From the NCBI GenBank assembly GCA_003565195.1, contig PXCX01000076.1, positions 1 to 7,728 on the forward strand: DNA of 7,728 nt, given 5' to 3'. The notes beneath the pieces are model-generated. The model did no database searches and was not told the DNA's origin. It worked only from the letters and a program-made list of their open reading frames with translations. Shown piece after piece: positions 1 through 6,266 of the stretch (its first letter is position 1; the number at the start of each line of letters is the position of its first letter). The translations under genes and the position numbers were made by a program. This DNA comes from PVC group bacterium (GTDB lineage: Bacteria > Verrucomicrobiota > Kiritimatiellia > CAIKKV01 > PXCX01).

Positions 1-1452
1 CACGTCGGTCAGCAGGCGGGCTGCATTGGCCAAACCGCTGACGACGGCCACGTTAACCGTTAGACCGCCGATATTGACGGCGGCCTCCTTTAAGCCCTGC
101 GGGCCGCGCAATGCAAGAAACCGCGGATCCTCCAAATCGGTTCCGGTGAGCAGATAATGTGCCGTCCGTAGAGCGGCTTCCATCACGCCGCCCGAAGCAC
201 CGAAGATTTTACCGGCCGTTGCCCGTTCGCCGAATGGGGAATCCGCCGCTTCGGGGGTCAGGGTTCGCGGATCAATGCCGCGCCGCCGCAGTAGCCGTGC
301 CAGTTCGCGCGTCGTCAGGACCGCATCGATGTCGGCATGACCGCCGGATTGCGCCATCTCCGGCCGTTGCGCCTCGAATTTCTTGGCAGTGCAAGGCATG
401 ATCGATACCGAGTACAAACGTGCGTGATCAATGCTTTCACGATCTGCAAACCAGCTTTTGATCAGGGCGCCCATCATTTGTTGCGGACTCTTGCAAGTCG
501 ACAAATTCGGCAGCATGTCCGGGTAAAATTGTTCGACGTACTTGATCCAGCCCGGCGAACAACTGGTCATCATCGGTAATACACCGCCGTTGCTGATGCG
601 ATGCGCCAGTTCTGAGGCTTCCTCCATGATCGTCAGGTCGGCGGTAAAACCGGTGTCGAAGACCCGGTCGAATCCCAACCGGCGTAACGCGGCCGTCATG
701 ATGCCGTCGCAATCCGCGCCGGTTTTCAAGCCCATCGATTCGCCGAGGGTGACCGATACGCTGGGAGCGTGTTGTACGATCACGATGCGCTCCGGATCAT
801 CCAGCGCGGCTTCCACATCCTTGATACTGTCCTGTTCGCTGAGTGCGGAGGTCGGGCAGGCCATGATACACTGGCCGCAATTGATGCAGGACGACGTATT
901 TAAGCCTACGTCGAACAATGTGCCGACTGTGGTGCTGCCGCCGCGCCCGATGAAATCTATTGCGGATACCTGTTGGATTTCCTCGCAGACACGGACGCAA
1001 CGGCCGCAGAGGATGCATTTGGCCGGATCGCGGATCAGCGACGGACTGGATACATCCATCGGCCCGGTTTTCTTTTTGCCGCTGAAGCGGCGATCGGTTA
1101 CGTTGAATTCGGATGCCAGATTTTGTAAATCGCATTGATTGTTACGTACGCAATACAGGCAATCGTCGGGATGATTGGAGAGTAACAGCTCGACGATGGT
1201 ACGTCGCGCGCGCAACACGCGCGCTGAATGGGGGCTGACTTTCATTCCGTCGGCAACCGGATAGGCGCAACTGGGGGTCAAACCCCGTTGTCCGTCCACC
1301 TCGACTACGCATAGTCGGCAGGCGCCGCTGGGCGTTAACTCTTCCATGTGGCACAGCGTGGGTATCCGAATTCCCTGGTCGCGAATAACTTTCAGAAGGG
1401 TATCGTTCTCCTGGGCGGAAACCGTTTTCCCGTTAATTTCCAATGATATCAT
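1..1452 (-). CDS. hydA: [FeFe] hydrogenase catalytic subunit HydA/HndD-like, 3' end outside window
   Basis: Catalytic subunit of a cytoplasmic NAD(H)-linked [FeFe] hydrogenase, interconverting protons and H2. The frame stays open for 484 codons to the window edge. Visible iron-sulfur ligands, in order: an N-terminal [2Fe-2S] domain (C34, C45, C48, C62), a His-Cys3 [4Fe-4S] site (H94, C98, C101, C107), and two ferredoxin-type [4Fe-4S] sites (C146/149/152/156 and C189/192/195/199). The H-cluster domain then starts, with loop 1 TSCSPGW (296-302), loop 2 MPCTAKKFE (352-360, C354) and a GASGGVMEAALRTA stretch. Loop 3, with the last two H-cluster cysteines, lies beyond position 1. The start at 1452 is set by TAAGGAG (1458-1464) five bases upstream, which contains the hydB stop codon. 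Loop 1 has Ser where characterised enzymes usually have a second Cys. The domain order separates it from NuoG, which lacks the H-cluster loops. Family identity is very sure; catalytic competence is less so. Confidence 0.95.
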   Translation of the reverse strand, partial: MISLEINGKTVSAQENDTLLKVIRDQGIRIPTLCHMEELTPSGACRLCVVEVDGQRGLTPSCAYPVADGMKVSPHSARVLRARRTIVELLLSNHPDDCLYCVRNNQCDLQNLASEFNVTDRRFSGKKKTGPMDVSSPSLIRDPAKCILCGRCVRVCEEIQQVSAIDFIGRGGSTTVGTLFDVGLNTSSCINCGQCIMACPTSALSEQDSIKDVEAALDDPERIVIVQHAPSVSVTLGESMGLKTGADCDGIMTAALRRLGFDRVFDTGFTADLTIMEEASELAHRISNGGVLPMMTSCSPGWIKYVEQFYPDMLPNLSTCKSPQQMMGALIKSWFADRESIDHARLYSVSIMPCTAKKFEAQRPEMAQSGGHADIDAVLTTRELARLLRRRGIDPRTLTPEAADSPFGERATAGKIFGASGGVMEAALRTAHYLLTGTDLEDPRFLALRGPQGLKEAAVNIGGLTVNVAVVSGLANAARLLTDV

Positions 1453-1457
1453 TATGA

Positions 1458-1464
1458 CTCCTTA
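1458..1464 (-). promoter_or_regulatory. Shine-Dalgarno of hydA overlapping the hydB stop
   Basis: On the minus strand TAAGGAG sits five bases before the hydA ATG, and its TAA is the stop codon of hydB. This fixes the hydA start and suggests translational coupling, in which ribosomes ending hydB can reinitiate on hydA. Confidence 0.8.
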
Positions 1465-3432
1465 CTGGGCGGTGACGGCATTAAACCGGCATACGGTGAC
1501 GCATGTGCCGCATCCGATGCATTTGTCTTCGACCACGTAATGCGTTTTGCGGGAGGACCCGACGATGGCGTCGGCGGGACATTTACGCGCGCACAGGGTG
1601 CATCCCTTGCACTGGTCGGGATTGATGCTGAAATTTAACAGCGCGGTACAGGCGCCGGCGGGACAGCGCCGTTCAAAGATATGCGCTTCGTATTCATCCC
1701 GGAACCAGCGCAACGTACTCAAAACCGGATTGGGCGCCGTCTGGCCCAGACCGCACAAACTGGTGTCGCGAATCACTTCAGCCAGGGAGTCGAGCGTCAA
1801 AATACCCTTGAAACGTTCCAGCGCCTGCACGTTGCGCTCGGTTTTAGGCGATGTGGTCAATCCCTCGAGAATTTCCAGCATCCGGCGCGTTCCTTCACGG
1901 CACGGAATACATTTGCCGCAACTTTCACGCCGGATAAAGTCCATGAAAAACTTGGCCACATCGACCATGCAATTGCGATCGTCCATAACTACCAGACCGC
2001 CCGAACCCATGATTGCGCCTACGGTTTTAAGCGATTCGTAATCGATCGGGATATCAAGATGCTGCGCCGGAATGCAGCCACCGGACGGGCCGCCGATCTG
2101 GACAGCCTTGAAGGTGCGGTCTTCCGGTGTGCCGCCGCCCATCTGTTCTACGATGGCACGCAACGGTGTTCCCATCACAATCTCGACTAGACCGGTGCGG
2201 CGGACCTTGCCCGACAGCGCAAAGACTTTGGTGCCTTTGCTGTCTTGGGAGCCGGCGGCGGCAAACCATTCCCAGCCATTGGCCACGATGGCCGGTACGT
2301 TGGCCAGCGTCTCGACATTATTGATGATGCTGGGTGTGCCGAATACACCGCTTTCAGCAGGGAAGGGAGGGCGTGGGCGGGGCATCCCCCGTTTGCCTTC
2401 AATGCTGTGGATCAAGGCGGTTTCTTCACCGCAAACAAAAGCCCCGGCGCCCTTCTTGATGATGACCTCGACGTTTACGCCGCTGTTGAGAATGTTGTCG
2501 CCGATCAGGCCATACGCCGCGGCTTGATCGATCGCCGTTTGTAACCGCTGGATGGCCAGCGGATATTCGGCCCGGATATAGACGATGGCCTTGCCGGCGC
2601 CGATCGCGTAGGAAGCCAGCACCAGACCCTCAATCAAGCGGTGTGGATCGCCTTCGATGACCGCGCGGTCCATGAATGCACCGGGATCGCCTTCATCCGC
2701 ATTGCAGATCATGTATTTATCCGCTGCGCTCTGTTGCAGGGCAATCCGCCATTTACGTCCGGTCGGGAACCCGCCACCGCCGCGGCCGCGCAGGCCGCTG
2801 AGCTCGATTATCTCGCATACCTCCGTCGAAGGCATTTCCCGGACTGCGCGCGCCAGCGCATGATAGCCGCCACCGGCCAGATAGGCATCAATGCTGCCCG
2901 GATCGATAATGCCGCAGTTGGCCAGTACCCAGCGCGTTTGCGGCGCGAAAAAAGGATGCTCCTCAAACAAGGGAATATCCGGCCAGGGCTGCGCATCCGA
3001 AGCGCGATACTGCCATGCAGGCGGCCGCGACGTCGGTTGGCCTGATAGGGCGGCGTTTACGATGGCGACCGCCTCCGCCGCGTCGCCAACGCAATCCCAG
3101 GCGCGCCGCGAAGTTCCCGGTATGGCTACCTCAAGCAATGGCTCGGCCGTGCATAAGCCGATACAACCCACTTCCACAACATTCACTTCGCCCGATCGGA
3201 CCAGCGCCAGATTGCGAATTGCGTCCAGTACCCGTCCCGCGCCTGCACCCAAACCACATGTTCCGGCGCCGATGTACAGGCACGGTTGTTCATTGCCGCT
3301 GGACGGTTGGGCAAGACGCCCGAGCGCCGCGCGCAAAGACGCACCGGCGTCGGCGAATAACGCCGGATCGGGTTTTGCGCGACCTGAAAAGGATGCTTTA
3401 TGCGAGGCGGCAGCCTCAGGCAAGCTGTTCAT
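1462..3432 (-). CDS. hydB: NADH-binding flavoprotein subunit of the [FeFe] hydrogenase (HydB/HndC, NuoF-like)
   Basis: Carries the FMN and NAD(H) site of the hydrogenase and passes electrons between NAD(H), HydC and HydA. In the 656-residue version, residues about 50-130 form a thioredoxin-like [2Fe-2S] domain (GAGTCGLGAGA, then GCIGLC; C59, C90, C94). The NuoF core follows, with the glycine-rich GRGGGGFPTGRKW (216-228) and NADEGDPGAFMDR (244-256), then an SLBB-like region. The NuoF [4Fe-4S] ligands are ESCGKCIPC plus a later Cys (C505, 508, 511, 560). A CPAGAC motif (590-595) precedes a C-terminal two-cluster ferredoxin (C608/611/614/618 and C638/641/644/648). This layout matches HydB of trimeric HydABC enzymes; it fuses the HndB- and HndC-like parts that are separate in four-subunit Hnd complexes. 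A longer frame from 3465 exists, but AAAGGAG at 3439-3445 supports the ATG at 3432 (or 3435), giving a 17-20 base overlap with hydC. Bifurcation cannot be decided from sequence alone. Confidence 0.94.
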   Translation of the reverse strand: MNSLPEAAASHKASFSGRAKPDPALFADAGASLRAALGRLAQPSSGNEQPCLYIGAGTCGLGAGAGRVLDAIRNLALVRSGEVNVVEVGCIGLCTAEPLLEVAIPGTSRRAWDCVGDAAEAVAIVNAALSGQPTSRPPAWQYRASDAQPWPDIPLFEEHPFFAPQTRWVLANCGIIDPGSIDAYLAGGGYHALARAVREMPSTEVCEIIELSGLRGRGGGGFPTGRKWRIALQQSAADKYMICNADEGDPGAFMDRAVIEGDPHRLIEGLVLASYAIGAGKAIVYIRAEYPLAIQRLQTAIDQAAAYGLIGDNILNSGVNVEVIIKKGAGAFVCGEETALIHSIEGKRGMPRPRPPFPAESGVFGTPSIINNVETLANVPAIVANGWEWFAAAGSQDSKGTKVFALSGKVRRTGLVEIVMGTPLRAIVEQMGGGTPEDRTFKAVQIGGPSGGCIPAQHLDIPIDYESLKTVGAIMGSGGLVVMDDRNCMVDVAKFFMDFIRRESCGKCIPCREGTRRMLEILEGLTTSPKTERNVQALERFKGILTLDSLAEVIRDTSLCGLGQTAPNPVLSTLRWFRDEYEAHIFERRCPAGACTALLNFSINPDQCKGCTLCARKCPADAIVGSSRKTHYVVEDKCIGCGTCVTVCRFNAVTAQ

Positions 3433-3907
3433 CATGGACTCCTTTCGCGGCTTTCCGCAGATCATTCAACAAAGTACGTACTTTTTCCGGGGTTAGGGCA
3501 GCGTGAAATTCGCCATTAATGCTGATCACCGGCGCCAGACCGCAGGCACCGATGCAGGACACGACTTCCAGACTGAACAACCCGTCACGCGTCGTGGCAC
3601 CCGCTTTGATGCCCAGCTCAAACTGGAGCGCTTCCAGGACGGCGGCCGATCCCTTGACATGACAGGCCGTGCCGCGACAGACTTGGATATGGTTGCGACC
3701 CATCTTGTGAAAACGAAACTGGTTGTAGAAGGTCGCCACGCCGTACACCTTGACCGGCGGTAATCCCAGGCGCGCGGCAATCGCTGTCATGGCTGATTGC
3801 GACAAATAACCCTCGCTTTCCTGGATCTCCTGAAGCAGCGGAATTAACGCATCCCGTTTGGCGTGCGGAACGCGATCCAGCACATCGGTTACAGTTTTTA
3901 GAGCCAT
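3416..3907 (-). CDS. hydC: NuoE-like [2Fe-2S] subunit of the [FeFe] hydrogenase (HydC/HndA)
   Basis: Small electron-transfer subunit of the trimeric hydrogenase, related to the 24-kDa NuoE subunit of complex I. Its single [2Fe-2S] cluster partners the HydB flavin site. The 163-residue protein has an N-terminal helical part (about 1-65, with the family-typical VYGVATFYNQF at 54-64) and a thioredoxin-like part. The four ligands are clear: VCRGTACHVKGS (C77, C82) and SCIGACGLAPV (C118, C122), spaced C-x4-C-x35-C-x3-C as in NuoE. Length matches the family (about 150-175). The start at 3907 has AAAGGAG (3918-3924) ten bases upstream, overlapping the rex stop codon. Its 3' end overlaps hydB. Its place between rex and hydB makes it the hydrogenase subunit and not a complex I NuoE, since no other nuo genes are present here. 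Confidence 0.94.
   Translation of the reverse strand: MALKTVTDVLDRVPHAKRDALIPLLQEIQESEGYLSQSAMTAIAARLGLPPVKVYGVATFYNQFRFHKMGRNHIQVCRGTACHVKGSAAVLEALQFELGIKAGATTRDGLFSLEVVSCIGACGLAPVISINGEFHAALTPEKVRTLLNDLRKAAKGVHDEQLA
3439..3445 (-). promoter_or_regulatory. Shine-Dalgarno that decides the hydB start
   Basis: AAAGGAG on the minus strand lies three bases before an ATG at 3435 and six bases before a second ATG at 3432. It favours these starts over the ATG at 3465, which would add about eleven residues and overlap hydC by 50 bases. Confidence 0.75.
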
Positions 3908-3917
3908 TGTTTTCTTT

Positions 3918-3924
3918 CTCCTTT
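3918..3924 (-). promoter_or_regulatory. Shine-Dalgarno of hydC overlapping the rex stop
   Basis: AAAGGAG on the minus strand, ten bases before the hydC ATG. The rex TAA (3923-3925) overlaps it by two bases, the same stop-inside-SD layout as at the hydB-hydA junction. This supports rex and hydC being on one transcript. Confidence 0.7.
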
Positions 3925-4543
3925 AAGCACGTGAAAAAAAGGCGGCGGTTTCCAGCGAAATACTAAAATCCATGGTCTCAACAAATACTCCCACCGGCAC
4001 GTGCAGGGTGACCGGCGCAAAGTTCACGATTCCACGTATACCGCCGCGAACCAGCATGTCCGTTACCGCCTGGGCTTCCGCCGCCGGAACGGTCAGAATT
4101 GCCATCCGAATGCCATGAGATGGACATAAGTGGTTCAACTTGAGAACGTTATGACACGGGCAACCGTTGATCAAACGACCTGTCTTGGCCGGATCGATGT
4201 CGAAGGTCAGCGTAATCCGCAAGTTGGGATGACGACCGACAAAGTAAGCGAATACAGCGCGCCCAAGATTGCCGAGACCGATCAACGCTACGTGTTGGGG
4301 GGCGGGCGCATCCAGGAAACACGAAATGGACTTGAGCAAATCAGTCACGTGATATCCCCGGCTTGAGCTTCCACTGCCGGAAATAGCCATCAGATCGCGG
4401 CGTACCTGAGCCGCCGAAGTGCGGGTTGCCGTGGCGATATCATGCGAAAACAGATAACGACCGCCGCTGGCTTGAACGTGGAGCAGAAAACGCCGATACA
4501 AACTCAACCGCCGAACTGACCGTTCTGAAACATTGACCGACAT
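3923..4543 (-). CDS. rex: Redox-sensing transcriptional repressor Rex
   Basis: Dimeric repressor that senses the NADH/NAD+ ratio: it binds DNA when NADH is low and lets go when NADH binds. The 206-residue protein has an N-terminal winged-helix domain (about 1-75; SAAQVRRDL at 43-51, RGYHV at 62-66) and a C-terminal Rossmann domain with the dinucleotide loop IGLGNLG (88-94) and an acidic FDIDPAKTG (114-122) after the second strand. Length matches Rex (about 205-215). A longer frame opens at 4627, but that would place the start inside the promoter, so the ATG at 4543 is chosen although its Shine-Dalgarno is weak. A Rex-type palindrome lies 18 bases upstream of the start, implying autoregulation together with the hydrogenase genes downstream. 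The wing loop has fewer glycines than the textbook form (SGSGSSSRGY), which I consider minor. Confidence 0.92.
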   Translation of the reverse strand: MSVNVSERSVRRLSLYRRFLLHVQASGGRYLFSHDIATATRTSAAQVRRDLMAISGSGSSSRGYHVTDLLKSISCFLDAPAPQHVALIGLGNLGRAVFAYFVGRHPNLRITLTFDIDPAKTGRLINGCPCHNVLKLNHLCPSHGIRMAILTVPAAEAQAVTDMLVRGGIRGIVNFAPVTLHVPVGVFVETMDFSISLETAAFFSRA

Positions 4544-4560
4544 ACTCGAGGCGCGCTCCG

Positions 4561-4576
4561 CGTGAATGATTTCACG
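4561..4576. promoter_or_regulatory. Rex operator
   Basis: Perfect inverted repeat CGTGAA-TGAT-TTCACG, very close to the known Rex consensus TTGTGAA-N4-TTCACAA. It lies about 18-33 bases downstream of the predicted start of transcription and just before rex, where bound repressor would block RNA polymerase. A further half-site TGTGAA at 4578-4583, with a poorer partner (ATAACG, 4588-4593), may form a second weak Rex site next to it. Confidence 0.75.
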
Positions 4577-4599
4577 GTGTGAAAAAAATAACGATGACA

Positions 4600-4627
4600 A
4601 TAATAATGGATTTGAGGTGGATGTCAA
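4600..4627 (-). promoter_or_regulatory. sigma70-like promoter of the rex-hydCBA operon
   Basis: On the minus strand a perfect -35 TTGACA (4627-4622) is followed by 16 bases and a -10 TATTAT (4605-4600; five of six match the consensus). Transcription would start near 4593, giving a roughly 50-base leader that contains the Rex palindrome. No other promoter is evident within the operon. Confidence 0.7.
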
Positions 4628-4659
4628 GTGGAAACGAAAAGATAACTTTTTGTCAAGTG
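4622..4659. repeat. Short direct repeat TGTCAAGTG, two copies 29 bases apart
   Basis: TGTCAAGTG occurs at 4622-4630 and 4651-4659. Read on the minus strand both give CACTTGACA; the downstream copy is the -35 of the rex promoter. The upstream copy has no matching -10, so it may be an activator site, a decayed promoter or chance. The rest of the intergenic stretch to 4787 shows no gene and no convincing plus-strand promoter; TTGCTA (4706-4711) with TACATT (4728-4733) is a weak candidate for coaB. Confidence 0.35.
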
Positions 4660-4787
4660 TGAACAGTGAAAGCTTTGACAGGAATGCTTGCGTTTTGCGG
4701 TTGATTTGCTAATCTTTACGTGTCGGATACATTCCGTTGGTGCGATGCCTTTTCTTTTGACGATAATGATCTGATCAAGGGGTTTAC

Positions 4788-5450
4788 ATGAATATTCTCG
4801 TTACGGCCGGACCGACGCGCGAGGCCATCGATCCGGTTCGTTTTATCGCCAACCGTTCATCCGGTAAAATGGGTTACACTACGGCGGCCGCGGCGGCGGC
4901 ACGCGGCCATAAGGTCCGTCTGGTATCCGGACCGGTTTGTTTGCCGGCGCCTGACGGGGTGACGATGAGACAGGTGATATCCGCCGACGACATGTTGCGT
5001 GCGGTACGGACGCATTTAGAATGGTGCGATGTCCTGGTGATGGCGGCGGCGGTCGCCGATTGGCGACCTGCGGATATGGCAAACGCCAAGATCAAGAAAA
5101 CTGGTCGGCGCATGATTCTGGAATTGGTGCCGACACCGGATATTCTGCGGCATATTGCGCCTTACAAACAGCATCGTTTGTTTGTTGGGTTTGCCGCCGA
5201 GACTTCGACGGTCGTTGCCTACGCCGCCGCCAAGTTGGCGGCAAAAAATCTTGATTATATAGTTGCCAACGATGTCTCGCAGCCGGATGCCGGTTTTGAG
5301 GTCGATACCAATCGGGCCGTGCTTTTGGGCGCCGATGGTTGTCGCGAAGAATGGCCGTTAATGTCGAAACGCGATATGGCCGAACGACTGCTTGACGTCA
5401 TTGAGACCGCCGTGCCGCAAACCCGCGGGCAGGGGGAAGTGCCAGCTTGA
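4788..5450 (+). CDS. coaB: Standalone phosphopantothenate-cysteine ligase (CoaB)
   Basis: Coenzyme A synthesis: joins cysteine to 4'-phosphopantothenate using a nucleotide triphosphate (CTP in most bacterial enzymes) to give 4'-phosphopantothenoylcysteine. The 220-residue protein covers only the CoaB half of the usual ~400-residue CoaBC fusion. The nucleotide and substrate loop TAGPTREAID (6-15) leads into VRFIANRSSGKMG (17-29), whose N22 matches the Asn of E. coli CoaBC needed for the second half-reaction. AAAVADWRP (86-94) and the lysines of KIKK (101-104) are the other active-site elements, followed by VPTPDIL and GFAAET. No flavin-binding decarboxylase (CoaC) domain precedes it; upstream is only intergenic DNA. 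AAGGGG at 4777-4782 is a good Shine-Dalgarno for this ATG. It is divergent from rex and convergent with rdgB, so probably monocistronic. CoaC is presumably encoded elsewhere. Confidence 0.93.
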   Translation: MNILVTAGPTREAIDPVRFIANRSSGKMGYTTAAAAAARGHKVRLVSGPVCLPAPDGVTMRQVISADDMLRAVRTHLEWCDVLVMAAAVADWRPADMANAKIKKTGRRMILELVPTPDILRHIAPYKQHRLFVGFAAETSTVVAYAAAKLAAKNLDYIVANDVSQPDAGFEVDTNRAVLLGADGCREEWPLMSKRDMAERLLDVIETAVPQTRGQGEVPA

Positions 5451-5457
5451 CTGAAAC

Positions 5458-5479
5458 TGTTCAGTTGTGCCACTGAACA
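5458..5479. terminator. Hairpin between convergent coaB and rdgB, possible bidirectional terminator
   Basis: TGTTCAGT and ACTGAACA form a perfect 8-bp stem around a 6-base loop, eight bases after the coaB stop and 17 bases from the rdgB stop. Its place in a convergent gap suits a shared terminator, but neither strand has a real T-run after the stem, so termination is an inference from position. Confidence 0.4.
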
Positions 5480-5495
5480 AACAACGAATCAATAG

Positions 5496-6116
5496 CTATT
5501 CACGGGCGGGCCAGTTGGGAGGCAGAGTGGTCAGAACCACTTTCCAGCGTTCGATTGCCAGGCGTAATGCGGCTGCACGGTGCGAAATACTGTTTTTGAC
5601 CGAATCACCCAGTTCCGCCATGGTTTGGGTGTAGTTTTCAGGGATGAACAATGGATCGTAACCGAACCCGTGCTTGCCGCGGGGTTCGGCGGCAATATGA
5701 CCGTCGCATACGCCTTCCACGATCTGGGCCTTGCCGCTGGGCGAAGATAATGCCAAAACGCATAGAAACCGGGCTGTCCGTTGGTTGCAACCTTTGAGTG
5801 CCTGCCGTAATTTGCGGTTATTGGCTTGATCATCGCAAGGTTCGCCGGCATAACGGGCCGAATGAACGCCGGGCGCCCCATCCAGCGCTTCCACTTCAAG
5901 ACCGGAATCGTCGGCCAAACACCAGCGACGGGTCGCGATCGCGGTAATAACAGCCTTCTTAATGGCGTTACCGGCAAAGCTGGTTGCGTCTTCATCGATC
6001 GCTGGAATGCCGGTCGAAAGCATAGAAAGGTCAGTGCAACGGATACCGCTGTCGGCCAAAAGCGTCTCGAACTCCGCACGTTTACCGGCATTACGTGTGG
6101 CAATGATCAATTCCAT
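5496..6116 (-). CDS. rdgB: XTP/dITP diphosphatase (RdgB/HAM1 family)
   Basis: House-cleaning enzyme that hydrolyses dITP, ITP and XTP to the monophosphate and pyrophosphate, keeping deaminated purines out of DNA and RNA. The 206-residue protein has every family signature: ATRNAGK (6-12) binding the nucleotide phosphates, the acidic patch DEDATSFAGNA (41-51), ADDSGLEVEAL (68-78) with catalytic D70, APGVHSARYAG, HGFGYDPLF for base recognition, and SHRAAAL near the C-terminus. Length agrees with E. coli RdgB (197). An upstream ATG at 6161 would add fifteen residues (RVRVPPRAP...) that are merely tRNA gene sequence read in frame, so the ATG at 6116 is chosen. That start lies 15 bases after the tRNA-Leu CCA end and lacks a clear Shine-Dalgarno, unlike the hydrogenase genes. 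Expression probably relies on the tRNA promoter. Confidence 0.95.
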   Translation of the reverse strand: MELIIATRNAGKRAEFETLLADSGIRCTDLSMLSTGIPAIDEDATSFAGNAIKKAVITAIATRRWCLADDSGLEVEALDGAPGVHSARYAGEPCDDQANNRKLRQALKGCNQRTARFLCVLALSSPSGKAQIVEGVCDGHIAAEPRGKHGFGYDPLFIPENYTQTMAELGDSVKNSISHRAAALRLAIERWKVVLTTLPPNWPARE

Positions 6117-6131
6117 GTTACCCGCGCAGGC

Positions 6132-6218
6132 TGGTGCTCGGGGCGGGACTCGAACCCGCACAGCCTTGCGGCCATTAGGCCCTCAACCTAACGCGTATGC
6201 CAATTTCGCCACCCGAGC
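6132..6218 (-). tRNA. tRNA-Leu (anticodon GAG)
   Basis: Complete 87-base class II tRNA with encoded CCA. Acceptor stem GCTCGGG pairs with CCCGAGC and is followed by ACCA. The anticodon stem TTAGG/CCTAA encloses loop TTGAGGG, giving anticodon GAG (6184-6182), which reads CUC and CUU. A long variable arm with stem GCC/GGC around GCAA identifies the Leu/Ser/Tyr class, and the T arm is GCGGG-TTCGAGT-CCCGC. All helices pair well and nothing suggests decay. It lies 48 bases after batA and 15 bases before rdgB. Confidence 0.96.
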
Positions 6219-6233
6219 AATTCAAAGCGTGGT

Positions 6234-6262
6234 AGTATAACGGGGATACCGCAAAAAAACAA
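6234..6262 (-). promoter_or_regulatory. Promoter of tRNA-Leu (and probably rdgB)
   Basis: On the minus strand TTGTTT (6262-6257), a 17-base spacer and TATACT (6239-6234; five of six -10 bases) precede the tRNA. The predicted start, near 6227, is about nine bases before the mature tRNA 5' end, typical of a tRNA promoter. No separate promoter is visible before rdgB. Confidence 0.6.
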
Positions 6263-6266
6263 GGCT

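Noticed and set aside
437..1354. Minus-strand fragments at 437-712, 797-1135 and 1142-1354 suggesting a broken hydA
   Set aside because: They are other frames of the same strand; the frame from 1452 translates without interruption to position 1, so there is no frameshift.
3433..3465. Extended HydB start at 3465
   Set aside because: It would overlap hydC by 50 bases and lacks a ribosome site, while AAAGGAG precedes the ATGs at 3435/3432.
542..3506. Several plus-strand open frames of 130-200 codons opposite hydA and hydB (for example 542-1138, 1681-2190, 2891-3496, 3015-3506)
   Set aside because: They lie antisense to genes whose frames carry all the expected motifs, resemble no family I know, and are explained by high-GC codon bias that leaves opposite frames open.
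4544..4627. Extended Rex start at 4627
   Set aside because: The extra 28 residues would be encoded by the promoter and operator, and Rex proteins of normal length start near the ATG at 4543.
4675..4703. Plus-strand promoter for coaB using TTGACA at 4675-4680
   Set aside because: No acceptable -10 hexamer is found 15-19 bases downstream of it.
5531..6103. A 190-codon minus-strand frame inside rdgB
   Set aside because: It is out of frame with the clear RdgB protein, has no recognisable motif and no ribosome site.
6117..6161. Extended N-terminus for RdgB beginning at 6161
   Set aside because: The added residues come from the tRNA-Leu 3' half and intervening bases read in frame; HAM1 proteins begin right at the ATRNAGK strand.
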